Assembly: GCA_937146805.1 (NCBI GenBank) | Contig: CAKZRR010000009.1 | Coordinates: 1-64,000, forward strand | Direction: 5' to 3' | Origin: an uncultured Owenweeksia sp. | GTDB taxonomy: Bacteria > Bacteroidota > Bacteroidia > Flavobacteriales > Schleiferiaceae | DNA length: 64,000 nt | Part shown: in pieces, positions 17,615-27,557 of the stretch | Position numbering within the stretch: position 1 is the first letter of the stretch | Layout of the letters: each line of letters starts with the position of its first letter | Made by a program: the position numbers and the translations under genes | The notes under the pieces: model-generated | What the model was told of the DNA's origin: nothing | Databases searched by the model: none | What the model saw: the letters and a program-made list of their open reading frames with translations, nothing else

Positions 17615-17650
17615 CCGTCCTAAAAAAACAAGCGTACAAATACTGTAAGA

Positions 17651-18997
17651 ATGAACGTAACTACCACGAGTACAGGAAAGTTAAATGCTACTTTAACTGT
17701 AGAAATTAAGCAAGATGATTACCAAAAGAAGGTAGAAAAAGTATTGGCTGATTATCGTAAAAAAGCAAACATTCCAGGGTTTAGACCAGGTATGGTTCCC
17801 GTTGGCTTGATTAAGAAACAATACGGCAAGTCGGTTTTAGTTGAGGAAGTAAACCATTTATTGCAACACGCCATTACGGATCATATTAGAGACGAAAAAC
17901 TAGATATACTTGGAAATCCTTTACCTATCGAGGATACGAACCTTGATTGGGACAATGCAAAAGACTTTTCTTTTTCTTTTGAACTTGGGTTAGCTCCTGA
18001 ATTTGATTTAAATATTTCAGATAAAACCAAAGTACCTTATTATAAGATTGTAGCCGACAAGAAAATGGTAGATCGCTACGTAAGTGACTATGCCAAGCGT
18101 TTTGGAGCCATGAGTCAACCAGAAGCTGTACAAGATGATTGTCTCTTAAAAGGGCAGTTTACTGAGCTTAGCAAAGATGGTTCTCCATTAGAGAATGGCC
18201 TTAATGCGGAAGGTACTTTTAGTCTAGAATCGCTGGATGCTAAAAAAACCATTAAAGCCTTAACGGGACTTGCCATTGGAGATATAGCATCCTTTAATGT
18301 AAATAAGGCGTTTAAAGATGATTTTAATATTGCCAATGTTTTAGGTACTACTGCCGAAGCTCTGAAAGCTGGAACGGGTGAATTTCAATTTCAAATTGAA
18401 GAAATTACATTAGTAACACCAGCCGAAGTTAACCAAGAGCTATTTGACAAGGTTTTTGGTGAAGGAACTATAAAAGGGGAAAAAGAATTTAAAGAACGTA
18501 TTAAGGCGGATGCCGAAAATATGTTTGTTGGTGAGAGCAATCGTAAGTTTTACGAAGACGTAAAAGAAGTGGTACTAGGCAAAAGTAAATTTGACCTACC
18601 TGATGAATTTCTAAAAAAATGGATGTTAAGCTCGCAAGAACGTCCAACTACTCCAGAGGAAATTGAAACACAATACCCTGACATGAAGGACAGCCTTAAA
18701 TGGCAGTTAGTAGAAAGCAAGGTGGTAAAACAGCATAATGTAGAGGTAAAACAAGAAGAGTTAATAGACTTTACCAAGCAAATGATTGTTAACCAAATGC
18801 AGCAGTATGGCCAAGCAGCCCCAATGGAACAATTGGACAGTATAGCTGAAAACGTACTCCAGAATAAAGAAGAAGCGCAAAAACTTACAGACCAACTATA
18901 CAGCGAAAAACTATTGCAGTTTTATAAAACTACCGTAAAGCTGAATGAGAAAGAAGTAAATTTTGATGAATTTGTAAAAATGCTTAGCAAAAAATAA
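17651..18997 (+). CDS. tig: trigger factor chaperone
   Basis: 448 aa. The N-terminal ribosome-binding domain contains the signature KANIPGFRPGMVPVGLIKKQYGKSV (about 38-62; compare GFRxGxxP). The middle peptidyl-prolyl isomerase-like domain (about 150-250) is degenerate, and the helical C-domain forms the cradle (about 270-440). It binds nascent chains at the ribosome exit. It stands just upstream of clpP-clpX, the same order (tig-clpP-clpX) as in many bacteria. Confidence 0.95.
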   Translation: MNVTTTSTGKLNATLTVEIKQDDYQKKVEKVLADYRKKANIPGFRPGMVPVGLIKKQYGKSVLVEEVNHLLQHAITDHIRDEKLDILGNPLPIEDTNLDWDNAKDFSFSFELGLAPEFDLNISDKTKVPYYKIVADKKMVDRYVSDYAKRFGAMSQPEAVQDDCLLKGQFTELSKDGSPLENGLNAEGTFSLESLDAKKTIKALTGLAIGDIASFNVNKAFKDDFNIANVLGTTAEALKAGTGEFQFQIEEITLVTPAEVNQELFDKVFGEGTIKGEKEFKERIKADAENMFVGESNRKFYEDVKEVVLGKSKFDLPDEFLKKWMLSSQERPTTPEEIETQYPDMKDSLKWQLVESKVVKQHNVEVKQEELIDFTKQMIVNQMQQYGQAAPMEQLDSIAENVLQNKEEAQKLTDQLYSEKLLQFYKTTVKLNEKEVNFDEFVKMLSKK

Positions 18998-18998
18998 A

Positions 18999-19025
18999 CA
19001 GCTATTGCAATTAGCTGCTTTTTTG
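18999..19025 (+). terminator. weak terminator after tig
   Basis: 6-bp stem (CAGCTA/TAGCTG) followed by CTTTTTT, starting at the tig stop codon. A second, stronger hairpin follows at 19038. Confidence 0.6.
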
Positions 19026-19037
19026 TCATAATTTTGG

Positions 19038-19067
19038 AATGGCTCGATACTTGTCGAGCCATTTTTG
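19038..19067 (+). terminator. terminator between tig and clpP
   Basis: 10-bp perfect stem AATGGCTCGA/TCGAGCCATT with a 6-base loop and a T-run after it. Together with the hairpin at 18999 it separates tig from clpP transcriptionally, although some read-through is likely because no promoter for clpP was recognised. Confidence 0.75.
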
Positions 19068-19107
19068 TTTTATTCGCATTTTTATCAATTAAAAATAAAT
19101 TACCAAG

Positions 19108-19782
19108 ATGGATTTTGGAAAAGAATTTAAAGAGTATTCTCTAAAACATAAAGGCATTAGCACCCTTAATTTCGATAATCATTTAAAAGCATCTCTTACT
19201 CCTTATATTATTGAGGAGCGTCAACTAAACGTGGCGCAGATGGATGTTTTCTCACGATTAATGATGGATCGTATTATTTTTTTAGGCACCGGAATTAACG
19301 ACCAAGTAGCCAATATTGTGCAGGCTCAGCTGCTATTTTTAGAATCTGTTGACTCTAAAAAAGACATTCAAATTTACCTAAACAGCCCTGGTGGAGGTGT
19401 ACATGCCGGATTAGGTATTTACGACACTATGCAACTGGTAAATCCTGATGTAGCTACTATTTGCACAGGTATGGCGGCTAGCATGGGAGCCGTTTTATTA
19501 TGTGCTGGTGCTGACGGAAAGCGATCTGCTTTAAAGCACAGCCGTGTAATGATACACCAACCAATGGGTGGTTCGCAAGGGCAAGCCAGCGATATGGAAA
19601 TTACTTTAAAAGAAATTTTGAAGATGAAAGAGGAATTATACCAAATCATCTCTAAGCATTCGGGTCAAAATTTTGCCAAGGTAGAAACTGACTCCGATAG
19701 AGATTACTGGATGACCTCAGGCGAAGCCAAAGCCTACGGTATGATTGATGAAGTATTAGACAATAAACGTCCCGCTAAATAA
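19108..19782 (+). CDS. clpP: ATP-dependent Clp protease proteolytic subunit
   Basis: 224 aa. Catalytic triad S125 (CTGMAASMGAVLL), H150 (VMIHQPMGG) and D199 (DRDYWM). The N-terminus is about 25 residues longer than E. coli ClpP, as usual in Bacteroidota. It forms the tetradecameric barrel that degrades substrates unfolded by ClpX. A hairpin lies between it and clpX. Confidence 0.97.
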   Translation: MDFGKEFKEYSLKHKGISTLNFDNHLKASLTPYIIEERQLNVAQMDVFSRLMMDRIIFLGTGINDQVANIVQAQLLFLESVDSKKDIQIYLNSPGGGVHAGLGIYDTMQLVNPDVATICTGMAASMGAVLLCAGADGKRSALKHSRVMIHQPMGGSQGQASDMEITLKEILKMKEELYQIISKHSGQNFAKVETDSDRDYWMTSGEAKAYGMIDEVLDNKRPAK

Positions 19783-19805
19783 ATCAACGGTAAAAACTAC
19801 GCGCT

Positions 19806-19838
19806 AATCCCTAGGGCTTGTTTAAAGCCCTAGGGATT
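19806..19838 (+). terminator. hairpin between clpP and clpX
   Basis: 13-bp perfect stem (19806-19818 with 19826-19838) and a 7-base loop, 23 nt after the clpP stop. It is followed by a T-poor tail but can weaken read-through. The -33 box of the clpX promoter (19818-19820) overlaps its loop. Confidence 0.65.
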
Positions 19839-19849
19839 TCGTATTTTTG
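19818..19849 (+). promoter_or_regulatory. promoter of clpX
   Basis: TTG at 19818-19820 and TATTTTTG at 19842-19849, spacer 21 nt. Transcription would begin about 10-14 nt before the clpX ATG at 19868, giving a very short leader. This would let clpX be made independently of clpP. Confidence 0.6.
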
Positions 19850-19867
19850 CACCATCACAAAGCTACT

Positions 19868-21109
19868 ATGAGTTCAAAAAAAGAAAACTTAAACTGCTCT
19901 TTCTGCGGTAGAGATAAAAAGGATACCAACGTTTTAATTGCAGGAATTAACGGTCACATTTGCGACCATTGCATACGCCAGGCACACGGTATTGTGGTGG
20001 AAGAAATGGATATGAAAGAGCGTAAGGAGCTTTCAAAATCATTAAAACTAGTAAAACCATTAGAGATAAATGAATTTTTGAACCAATATGTAATTGGCCA
20101 GGATAATGCTAAAAAAGTATTGGCGGTAGCCGTTTACAATCATTACAAACGATTAATGAACGTGGACAAAACCGAAGATGTGGAGATTGAAAAATCGAAC
20201 ATATTGATGGTAGGTGAAACCGGTACTGGAAAAACCTTATTGGCCAAAACCATTGCTCGCATGCTTAATGTACCCTTTACTATTGTAGATGCTACTGTGC
20301 TTACCGAAGCAGGTTATGTTGGTGAGGATGTAGAAAGTATTTTAACCCGTTTATTGCAGGCCGCTAATTACGATGTAAAAGCAGCCGAACGCGGTATTAT
20401 TTTTATTGATGAGATTGATAAAATTAGCCGTAAAAGCGATAACCCTTCTATTACGAGAGATGTAAGTGGTGAAGGAGTTCAACAGGCCTTATTAAAATTA
20501 CTAGAGGGTACTAAAGTTAACGTACCCCCGCAAGGTGGGCGTAAACATCCCGATCAAAAATTTATTGAAGTAGATACAGGCAACATTCTATTTATTGCTG
20601 GTGGGGCCTTTGACGGCATTGCCCGTCATATCGCAAAAAGACTTAACACCCGCTCAGTAGGTTTTCACAATTCAAAAGATCGTGAAACGGTGAGTTCCTC
20701 GAACATGCTTAAGTTTATCGCACCTCAAGATTTAAAATCGTTTGGTTTAATCCCTGAGTTAATTGGTCGTATCCCAGTGCTTACACATTTAAACCCATTA
20801 GATGCTGCTACGTTAAAACTAATACTAACAGAGCCTAAAAATGCTATTATTAAACAATATACCAAGCTGCTTGAACTGGACGGTGTAAACCTTGTTTTTA
20901 AGGAAGAAGCCATTGATTACGTGGTAGAAAAAGCCTTGGAATATAAGCTTGGTGCTCGCGGATTACGCTCCATTATTGAAACAATATTAACGGATGCCAT
21001 GTTTGACCTCCCTAGTTTGGAGGAAGAAAACACTCTAACAGTGGATAAAAACTACGCCTCAGTAAAAATGGAAAAAATGTCGCTTAACGAGTTAAAAGCC
21101 GTTGGTTAG
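19868..21109 (+). CDS. clpX: ATP-dependent Clp protease ATP-binding subunit ClpX
   Basis: 413 aa. The N-terminal C4 zinc finger ([16 protein letters not shown]) binds adaptors. The AAA+ module has Walker A GETGTGKT, Walker [37 protein letters not shown] and the IGR loop ([11 protein letters not shown]) that contacts ClpP. It unfolds tagged proteins and feeds them to ClpP. The frame is open 7 codons upstream from a TTG, but the ATG at 19868 is the canonical start. It converges with the next gene with a 3-nt gap. Confidence 0.97.
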   Translation: MSSKKENLNCSFCGRDKKDTNVLIAGINGHICDHCIRQAHGIVVEEMDMKERKELSKSLKLVKPLEINEFLNQYVIGQDNAKKVLAVAVYNHYKRLMNVDKTEDVEIEKSNILMVGETGTGKTLLAKTIARMLNVPFTIVDATVLTEAGYVGEDVESILTRLLQAANYDVKAAERGIIFIDEIDKISRKSDNPSITRDVSGEGVQQALLKLLEGTKVNVPPQGGRKHPDQKFIEVDTGNILFIAGGAFDGIARHIAKRLNTRSVGFHNSKDRETVSSSNMLKFIAPQDLKSFGLIPELIGRIPVLTHLNPLDAATLKLILTEPKNAIIKQYTKLLELDGVNLVFKEEAIDYVVEKALEYKLGARGLRSIIETILTDAMFDLPSLEEENTLTVDKNYASVKMEKMSLNELKAVG

Positions 21110-21112
21110 AAA

Positions 21113-22405
21113 TTACTCTTTATAAATACTCAAATTGTTAGCCTCTAAGAAATCTATTTTTTCTTGGAGGCTTTTTTCTAATCCATCAGGCACCATACCT
21201 AAACCTACCTCCAGCCTGCACTGCTCATAATCTTTGCTTTCTAACAAACATTGCTCCCACTCTTTTACTGTCGCAGCCACCCTTTCGGTTGCAATAATTC
21301 GTCCTGAATTAATAAACTGAGACCGTACCATTACCAATGCCAGGCCCACCACCAAAACAAATCGCAGCTTTTCAGCATTGATTTGTAAAATCAAAAAATA
21401 TATCCCCAACATCATAGGCATTATAACAGGGAGATACCTAGAAGTCCCGGCATTTTCCAAACCCATATCTGCACGCCCAAGCACATTTGCTGCAACAAAT
21501 AATATAGTAGTGCCAAACAGAATCAAAAGAATTTTAAGCATATGAACGGAAATCACAGCTAAGGCTGATCTACTTGTTACTTTTAAAACCAATACAAAAA
21601 AAGCCACGCCCATAATAAGATAAACATACCAGTATGAGCTGGTGTTAAGAACCAAAAAGTCGCCAAGGAGGTAAGTTAAATACTCGAGATAATAACTAAA
21701 AGAATTTTCAAAACTTAAAGTTCCTCCCATACCAACTTGGCTTCCAAAAATGAAAATAGAACCTGCAAAAGGTAGTATAAACTTTACCCCTTCACTCAGA
21801 GTCGGCTTCCTTAACCAGCTAACCCCTTCAACCGGTAAAAACACCAAAGATGCAAACAGCGCAAAACCCGAAAATAGACCCAAAAATGTGACTATGGAAA
21901 AATAGACTTCTCTTAAAACAGTGCCCCTAATAAAATAGCCCAAACAAAAAAGCAGACAAAATAAAGGGACAAGACCATGTACATAAGGATTAATTACAAC
22001 CGTTAGCGCGGCCTGCGTTGTTATAAAAATTAGAGGGATTAAAAAATCGAACCAATGACTACGCTTAAAGATCAAATATTTTAAACGCCATGCCAACAAT
22101 GCGGTTACCATATAGATGGTGACTTGCATAAACATATCCCACCTAGCATTCCAATCTCCTAAAAAGGTAGTTATCGAAAACAAAACATAAGCAAGTCCCG
22201 TACGGTGCGGCCCGTGTTTATGTGAAAAACCCTCCCAAAAGGAGTCACCATTAAAAAGAGGATCCAGGCTCATCCATCTATCACTAAACATTAAAACTGG
22301 AGCAGTTTCGTAAACAAAGGCCAACAGCCTATAACTAGCTATTAACATAAATAGTACAACTAGACCTTGCATCCAATAATGCTGCTTGTAAAAACGACTT
22401 CTCAT
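21113..22405 (-). CDS. polytopic membrane protein, possible GT-C type
   Basis: 430 aa with about eleven hydrophobic segments (the first MQGLVVLFMLIASYRLLAFVY, the last LRFVLVVGLALVMVRSQF) and a short soluble C-terminal tail. The layout, with a charged region after the first segment (MFSDRWMSLDPLFNGDSFWEGFSHKHGPHR), is reminiscent of GT-C glycosyltransferases or O-antigen polymerases, but no decisive motif is visible. It lies next to folA on the same strand with a 58-nt gap. Function unknown. Confidence 0.65.
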   Translation of the reverse strand: MRSRFYKQHYWMQGLVVLFMLIASYRLLAFVYETAPVLMFSDRWMSLDPLFNGDSFWEGFSHKHGPHRTGLAYVLFSITTFLGDWNARWDMFMQVTIYMVTALLAWRLKYLIFKRSHWFDFLIPLIFITTQAALTVVINPYVHGLVPLFCLLFCLGYFIRGTVLREVYFSIVTFLGLFSGFALFASLVFLPVEGVSWLRKPTLSEGVKFILPFAGSIFIFGSQVGMGGTLSFENSFSYYLEYLTYLLGDFLVLNTSSYWYVYLIMGVAFFVLVLKVTSRSALAVISVHMLKILLILFGTTILFVAANVLGRADMGLENAGTSRYLPVIMPMMLGIYFLILQINAEKLRFVLVVGLALVMVRSQFINSGRIIATERVAATVKEWEQCLLESKDYEQCRLEVGLGMVPDGLEKSLQEKIDFLEANNLSIYKE

Positions 22406-22463
22406 TTAAAAACAACCTTTGTATACGCTAAGTACGGCACTCATATACCTTTAATTATACAAT

Positions 22464-22949
22464 CTAACCTCTTTCGTACCTCAAAAAGTCAAAGCTGTAT
22501 TGATGCTTCTCATCCTTAGGGTGGTGCTCCTTAAAAACAAGCTCCCAAGTATTTTCATCAAACTCTGGAAAGTAAGTATCGCCTTCAAAAGCATGATGTA
22601 CTTTGGTTAACTCCATCGTTTGGGCCAAACCTAAAGCTTGCTTGTAAATGGCTCCTCCGCCAATAATAAAGGGTTGTGCATCTCCCTCAGCTTTATACAA
22701 TGCCTCTTTCAAACTATCCACCACTATAGCACCTTCCGCTTTATAATTGGCATTTCGGCTCACCACAATATTTACCCTATTGGGCAATGGTCTGCCCAAA
22801 CTCTCAAAAGTTTTACGCCCCATAATTACATGGTGCCCTTTGGTTAATTGCTTAAAACGCTTCAGGTCATCCGATAAATGCCAAATTAAATCGTTGTCTT
22901 TACCTATCACGCCATTCTCGGCTATAGCTGCAATTAGAGTTACCTTCAT
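22464..22949 (-). CDS. folA: dihydrofolate reductase
   Basis: 161 aa. ENGVIGKDNDLIWHLSDDLKRFKQLTKGHHVIMGRKTFES contains the catalytic Asp (DDLKRFK) and NADPH-binding GRKTFES. FIIGGGAIYKQAL is the second nucleotide-binding loop. It reduces dihydrofolate to tetrahydrofolate, refilling the cofactor consumed by ThyA, encoded two genes upstream. Its ATG overlaps the stop of the upstream gene (ATGA), implying coupled translation. Confidence 0.96.
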   Translation of the reverse strand: MKVTLIAAIAENGVIGKDNDLIWHLSDDLKRFKQLTKGHHVIMGRKTFESLGRPLPNRVNIVVSRNANYKAEGAIVVDSLKEALYKAEGDAQPFIIGGGAIYKQALGLAQTMELTKVHHAFEGDTYFPEFDENTWELVFKEHHPKDEKHQYSFDFLRYERG

Positions 22950-24307
22950 CTTCTTCTCTTCTTCTTTTTCTTTGGAGCGCTGCCTTGTATCTTAGCATTT
23001 ATTGGGAGTATGAAGCTCATACGGCAGGGCTTAGCCCTTTGAAGGGCAGGTGAGCACCTAGTTAATTCCGACACCACCCGAATCGATTCAAAATCTAACG
23101 ACCTATTCACCCCTTTCACAATTTCAATATTTTCTACTTCTCCTTTAACCCCAATAACAAAACCTATATACATTTTTCCTCCAGTCCCCGTCATCCTTTC
23201 TTGCTCCGGAAACACAAAGGATTTTGACACATACACCAATAGCCCTCTTTGAAAACATGCTCTTAACTCTTCATTCTTAAGTGTTGAATCACAACCGGCA
23301 AAAACAGGAACTCTTTCTACCATGCTGAAATTTAAAACATCATCCGTCTCCTCTTTCTCTACCTCAGTATAACTATAGGCTCTAATACTATCCATAGGGT
23401 AAACCTTTCCCCAAATGCTCACTTCCCTAGCCTCCCCATAACCAGCCTCATTCAGATGCTTTAAAAAAAAGTTATTCCATTTATTAGGGTCTGCCCTTGA
23501 AAATTTATCTTTAAAATCATACAATTCTTCCAAGTAAAACTTCTTTTGTGATAATGTCTTAAAGTGGGCTAACCGTCTCATAGACCCTTCCCACCTTTTG
23601 GTGCTATCACCTTTAATAGAACTTTTAAATTCCAAATAAAAAGGCGCCAAATTAGCCCAAGCCTCAGAGCTTACTTCTGCAGCCATGCCATTATTTACAC
23701 TTCTACTAACTTTCTCTACCAAACTCTTATTCAAACTTATCTGCTCGCATTCAACAGCTACCACTTTACCCTTTTCTAGGTAGCAACGAACGTTAAAATC
23801 ATCATCAACCTGCGATCGCCATTTTTCATCACCCCTCAACACATAGTTGAAACAAGCCAATTGCGCCTTACTGTTAAAATTTTCGGCACCTCTAACCACA
23901 GGCGCATTTTTCAACTTATAAATACTTGTAAATTTCTCAAACCGCTCATCGATGCTAAGATTTAAGAAAAAGGCATAATTCTCATTAGCTTTTAGCTGGC
24001 GGGCCATTCGTCTAATAGCAGGCCTAGCCATGCTAAGTGCCTCATCCGAAACCAAAGCAAAGGTTTTACCAAAACTTACCTCTCCTTGTTCGTTTACCAC
24101 AAATTCTAAAAACAAGCTATCCGTTAAACTATAGCCTAAACTCGAAAAAATATCTGCTTTCACTTTTGATTGAAACAAGATCAGTTGTTTCTGCTGACAA
24201 ATTTCTTTGTCCGTTTCGGTTTGACACAATTTGAACATTAGCGATTGCCCAAAACTTGAAGTTTTACAACCTAAAACAAAACCAAGAACAATTAAAAATA
24301 TGCGCAT
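22946..24307 (-). CDS. hypothetical protein with TonB C-terminal-like domain
   Basis: 453 aa from the ATG at 24307, which gives a signal or lipoprotein sequence (MRIFLIVLGFVLGCKTSSFGQ). The last 110 residues follow the TonB_C pattern: VERVPVFAGCDS, then GKMYIGFVIGVKGEVENIEIVKGVNRSLDFESIRVV and KPCRMSFILPINAKI. An earlier copy-like stretch (LEFVVNEQGEVSFGKTFALVSDEAL, about 65-90) suggests a second degenerate domain. Such proteins in Bacteroidota are annotated as energy transducer TonB but here no TonB-like membrane anchor plus Pro-rich linker is seen. It ends in a run of basic residues and overlaps folA by 4 nt. Confidence 0.65.
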   Translation of the reverse strand: MRIFLIVLGFVLGCKTSSFGQSLMFKLCQTETDKEICQQKQLILFQSKVKADIFSSLGYSLTDSLFLEFVVNEQGEVSFGKTFALVSDEALSMARPAIRRMARQLKANENYAFFLNLSIDERFEKFTSIYKLKNAPVVRGAENFNSKAQLACFNYVLRGDEKWRSQVDDDFNVRCYLEKGKVVAVECEQISLNKSLVEKVSRSVNNGMAAEVSSEAWANLAPFYLEFKSSIKGDSTKRWEGSMRRLAHFKTLSQKKFYLEELYDFKDKFSRADPNKWNNFFLKHLNEAGYGEAREVSIWGKVYPMDSIRAYSYTEVEKEETDDVLNFSMVERVPVFAGCDSTLKNEELRACFQRGLLVYVSKSFVFPEQERMTGTGGKMYIGFVIGVKGEVENIEIVKGVNRSLDFESIRVVSELTRCSPALQRAKPCRMSFILPINAKIQGSAPKKKKKRRR

Positions 24308-24321
24308 ATTTAACAAGTTTT

Positions 24322-25227
24322 TTAAACCGCTACAGGAGCCTTAATAGCGGAATGCGGTTCGTAATTAACTAATTCAAAATCATCAATCTTAAAATCAAAA
24401 ATATCCTTTACTAAGGGATTCATCTTCATTTGAGGAAGCGGCCTAAACGCCCTTCCCAATTGCTCTTTAGTTTGCTCTAAATGGTTAGAGTATAAATGGG
24501 CATCGCCCAAGGTATGTACAAAATCACCATATCCCAATCCACAAACTTGAGCTATCATCATAGTAAGCAAAGCATAAGAAGCAATATTAAAAGGTACACC
24601 TAAAAATATATCGGCACTACGTTGGTACAACTGGCAACTTAGTTTTTCGTTGGCCACGTAAAACTGGAACAACGTATGACAAGGCGGTAAACCAGACTTT
24701 GCCATTTCAGGAACATCCTTAGGATTCCATGCACTAACCAATAACCGCCTCGAATCTGGCTTGTTTTTAATATCTTCAATTAATCCCGTAATTTGATCTA
24801 CTCCCTCAAAATTGCGCCACTGCCTTCCATAAACCGGTCCCAATTCGCCCCATTGTTTGGCAAAAGTATAGTCCGCTATTACCTGTGCCTTAAACTCTTT
24901 CATTTTGGCTTTCCATTCCTCGCTGTGCTTGGGGTAGGCTTCCGCCTGATGTGTTTCGTTTAAATAATTTTGGAAAGGCCATTCATTCCAAATATTCACA
25001 CCATTTTCCACCAAATACTTAATATTGGTATCACCTTGTAAAAACCAAAGCAACTCATGTATAATAGACTTTAGGTGTACCTTTTTAGTGGTAACCAAAG
25101 GAAAACCCTCGCTTAAATTATAGCGCATTTGATAGCCAAACACCGATAAAGTACCCGTTCCTGTTCTATCTCCTTTTTGCACGCCTTGGTCTAGCACGTG
25201 CTGCATTAATTGGTGGTATTGCTGCAT
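24322..25227 (-). CDS. thyA: thymidylate synthase
   Basis: 301 aa from the ATG at 25227. [18 protein letters not shown], the nucleophile region [12 protein letters not shown], the folate/dUMP site [23 protein letters not shown] and the ending APVAV are standard. Around residues 85-125 it carries an insertion relative to the 264-aa E. coli enzyme ([20 protein letters not shown]), as in many ThyA of 290-320 aa. It converts dUMP to dTMP using methylene-THF and yields dihydrofolate for FolA. The frame extends to 25302, but that start gives no family-like N-terminus. Confidence 0.96.
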   Translation of the reverse strand: MQQYHQLMQHVLDQGVQKGDRTGTGTLSVFGYQMRYNLSEGFPLVTTKKVHLKSIIHELLWFLQGDTNIKYLVENGVNIWNEWPFQNYLNETHQAEAYPKHSEEWKAKMKEFKAQVIADYTFAKQWGELGPVYGRQWRNFEGVDQITGLIEDIKNKPDSRRLLVSAWNPKDVPEMAKSGLPPCHTLFQFYVANEKLSCQLYQRSADIFLGVPFNIASYALLTMMIAQVCGLGYGDFVHTLGDAHLYSNHLEQTKEQLGRAFRPLPQMKMNPLVKDIFDFKIDDFELVNYEPHSAIKAPVAV

Positions 25228-25339
25228 ATTATTTTGGAATAAATTCAAAGATAATTTGACCATTGTAATTAGCTCCTTCGCGAAGAACTTACTTCTAAAC
25301 AATCTTTAAACAACCCAAAAAAAGCCCAGCCACATTAGC

Positions 25340-25347
25340 TACTTTTG
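25340..25347 (+). promoter_or_regulatory. candidate -7 element for the PH-like membrane protein gene
   Basis: TACTTTTG, 18 nt upstream of the ATG at 25365, on the plus strand and divergent from thyA. No -33 TTG found at the right distance. Confidence 0.4.
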
Positions 25348-25364
25348 AAGCTCAATTTATTTGT

Positions 25365-25787
25365 ATGCAAAACGCCAAAAAACTTTTATTACTGCTACTG
25401 GTTTTATTACCGTCCATCTTTTTTTTAAGCAAGGCCTTTTCAGGTAGCACTGCTCAAATGGAAAACGGCATCTTAAAGATCACAGGAGCTGGAGCCATCG
25501 AAATTATTTTGGAAGATGTACAGGTTGCTGAATTGCAAGAAGAGTTACCCGAAACCAATGGCACGGGTGGTTTTTCGTTGGGTATTGTAAAAAAAGGAAA
25601 CTTTATACGTAGCAGCGATAGCCAACAAATACGCATCATAAAAAATGCAAGCACGCCTTTTATCCACCTAAAAACGGAAAAACAAGAATTGTACTTTAAT
25701 TTGGAAAACCCTGACTTAACCAAGGCTTTGTTTCTGGCTATTGAAATGGAAATTGCACTAAGGCAAGGCGAAACCGTAACGAGCTAA
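25365..25787 (+). CDS. hypothetical exported or membrane-anchored protein
   Basis: 140 aa. One N-terminal hydrophobic segment (LLLLLLVLLPSIFFLSKAFSG) acts as signal or anchor. The rest is beta-rich with a final helix (NPDLTKALFLAIEMEIALRQ), a layout that recalls bacterial PH-like domains (strands, then one helix), though sequence alone does not prove it. It is convergent with the CNT transporter gene, only 1 nt apart. Function unknown. Confidence 0.6.
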   Translation: MQNAKKLLLLLLVLLPSIFFLSKAFSGSTAQMENGILKITGAGAIEIILEDVQVAELQEELPETNGTGGFSLGIVKKGNFIRSSDSQQIRIIKNASTPFIHLKTEKQELYFNLENPDLTKALFLAIEMEIALRQGETVTS

Positions 25788-25788
25788 T

Positions 25789-27498
25789 TTAGATCAGCAT
25801 ACCCACAATTACGGCCGTAAACAAAGAAGCCAGTGTACCCCCTATTAAAGCCTTAAAACCCAATTTAGATAAATCGCCCTTGCGCTTAGGCGCCAAAGAG
25901 CCAATACCGCCAATTTGAATACCAATACTGGCAAAATTGGAAAAGCCACAAAGGATGTACGTTGCGATGATAATTGATTTTGGGGAGGTGAACTTTCCAG
26001 CTTCCATCATCTCTCCTAAACTTACATAGGCTACAAACTCATTAAGTATCGTTTTTTCGCCCAACAACTGCCCAACCAAAACTATATCCTGATTAGCCAC
26101 CCCCATTAACCAAGTGATGGGTGCCAAAACGTAACCCAAAATAAATTGCATCGAAAAGCCGCTGTATTGTCCGTTAGACACATCTACCACCCAACCATTT
26201 AAGCCTGTAAACTCTCCAATAAAATCCTGAAGTATATAGTTCGCCATCGCTATAAAGGCAATGAATACCAACAACATAGCTCCAACATTTACCGCTAACT
26301 TTAACCCATCGGTAGTACCATTGGTAATAGCCTCCAAGGCATTTGAACCAATATTCGATTTCTCGATGTGCATCTTCTCGTTCACCTTATTGGTTTCGGG
26401 TAGTAAAATTTTTGCGGCTACTACGGCTGCAGGTGCGCTCATTACTGAAGCTGCCAACAAGTGCTTTGCAAAAAATATTTGTTGCGCCAAATCTTCTCCT
26501 CCCAAAAAACCAATATAAGCTGCTAGCACACCACCTGCAATAGTGGCCATACCTCCACTCATTAGGCAAAGCAATTCCGATTTGGTCATTTTATCGATAT
26601 AGGGCTTTACCAAGAGTGGCGCTTCCGTTTGCCCTAAAAATATATTACCCGCTGCGGCTAAACTTTCGGCCCCACTAAGTTTCATGGTACGTTTCATAAC
26701 CCAGGCAAAAGCAAAAACCACTTTTTGAAGTACACCGTAATAAAATAGTAAAGAAGTAAGGGCGCTGAAAAAGATAACGGTTGGCAGTACCTGAAACGCA
26801 AAAATAAACCCAAAAGACTGTGTATCGCTTATTAAACCTCCAAACAAAAATTCCGATCCTTCCTGTGTAAAGCTCAATATCTTAACAAAGCGCTTACTAA
26901 GCCAATCAAAAGAACTTTGTATAAAAGGCACTTTTAAAATACCTAATGCAAAAATAAACTGAATAGCCAGCCCTTTTAAAACCAAAGGCCAGTTTACCTT
27001 TTTTCGTTTGCTGGACATTAAAAAAGTTAGAAAAACCAAAACAGTTAAACCCAAAATACCTCGTGCTAAAGAGTTCAAACTTAGTCCCTCACCCTCAAAA
27101 TGGTAAGCCGAAGTAATTGGCAGCCCATTTACCTCAGCAGCCATCTCCTTATAAAACGAAAAAGCAATCGCCCCTTCCTGTATTCTCAAGAGGGTATCGT
27201 TTTGCGTTTCAACAAAATATTGCCTTAGGGTATCATCTGGTAACTGGTATTGCAAGTAGAGCGTATCGCTGCGATGCTCCCAACTACCACTGGCTTGCAA
27301 GTTGTTTTTAGCTTTTAGCTGATAGTTAAAACTACCACTGCTATCTAGGTTAAAAAAATCGGTGCTGTCTATAGCAAATAACGCTGAGTTGGCACTATCG
27401 GTTATACTTTTGAACTGCCATTTATTGGCGAAAGAATGCTGACCATACACCCAGGTACTTAACAGCATGGCAAGCAACACAAACCCAATTTTTTTCAT
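25789..27498 (-). CDS. concentrative nucleoside transporter (CNT/NupC) with extra N-terminal lipocalin-like domain
   Basis: 569 aa from the ATG at 27498, which starts a signal peptide (MKKIGFVLLAMLLSTWVYGQ). A TTG at 27546 would make an operon-like 11-nt gap but no sensible N-terminus. Residues about 20-125 are a beta-rich domain (FANKWQFKSI.. ASGSWEHRSDTLYLQY). From about 140 on it is a CNT transporter with QTEAPLLVKPYI and a C-terminal region LCGFSNFASIGIQIGG. CNT proteins import nucleosides with Na+ or H+. It lies in the thymidylate/nucleotide gene block. CNT proteins of other bacteria lack the extracytoplasmic domain. Confidence 0.9.
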   Translation of the reverse strand: MKKIGFVLLAMLLSTWVYGQHSFANKWQFKSITDSANSALFAIDSTDFFNLDSSGSFNYQLKAKNNLQASGSWEHRSDTLYLQYQLPDDTLRQYFVETQNDTLLRIQEGAIAFSFYKEMAAEVNGLPITSAYHFEGEGLSLNSLARGILGLTVLVFLTFLMSSKRKKVNWPLVLKGLAIQFIFALGILKVPFIQSSFDWLSKRFVKILSFTQEGSEFLFGGLISDTQSFGFIFAFQVLPTVIFFSALTSLLFYYGVLQKVVFAFAWVMKRTMKLSGAESLAAAGNIFLGQTEAPLLVKPYIDKMTKSELLCLMSGGMATIAGGVLAAYIGFLGGEDLAQQIFFAKHLLAASVMSAPAAVVAAKILLPETNKVNEKMHIEKSNIGSNALEAITNGTTDGLKLAVNVGAMLLVFIAFIAMANYILQDFIGEFTGLNGWVVDVSNGQYSGFSMQFILGYVLAPITWLMGVANQDIVLVGQLLGEKTILNEFVAYVSLGEMMEAGKFTSPKSIIIATYILCGFSNFASIGIQIGGIGSLAPKRKGDLSKLGFKALIGGTLASLFTAVIVGMLI

Positions 27499-27557
27499 AC
27501 TTGGCGCGTTAATACGTTTGGCGAAAATACATTTTAAAAGCTTCAACCTTTAGCGAC

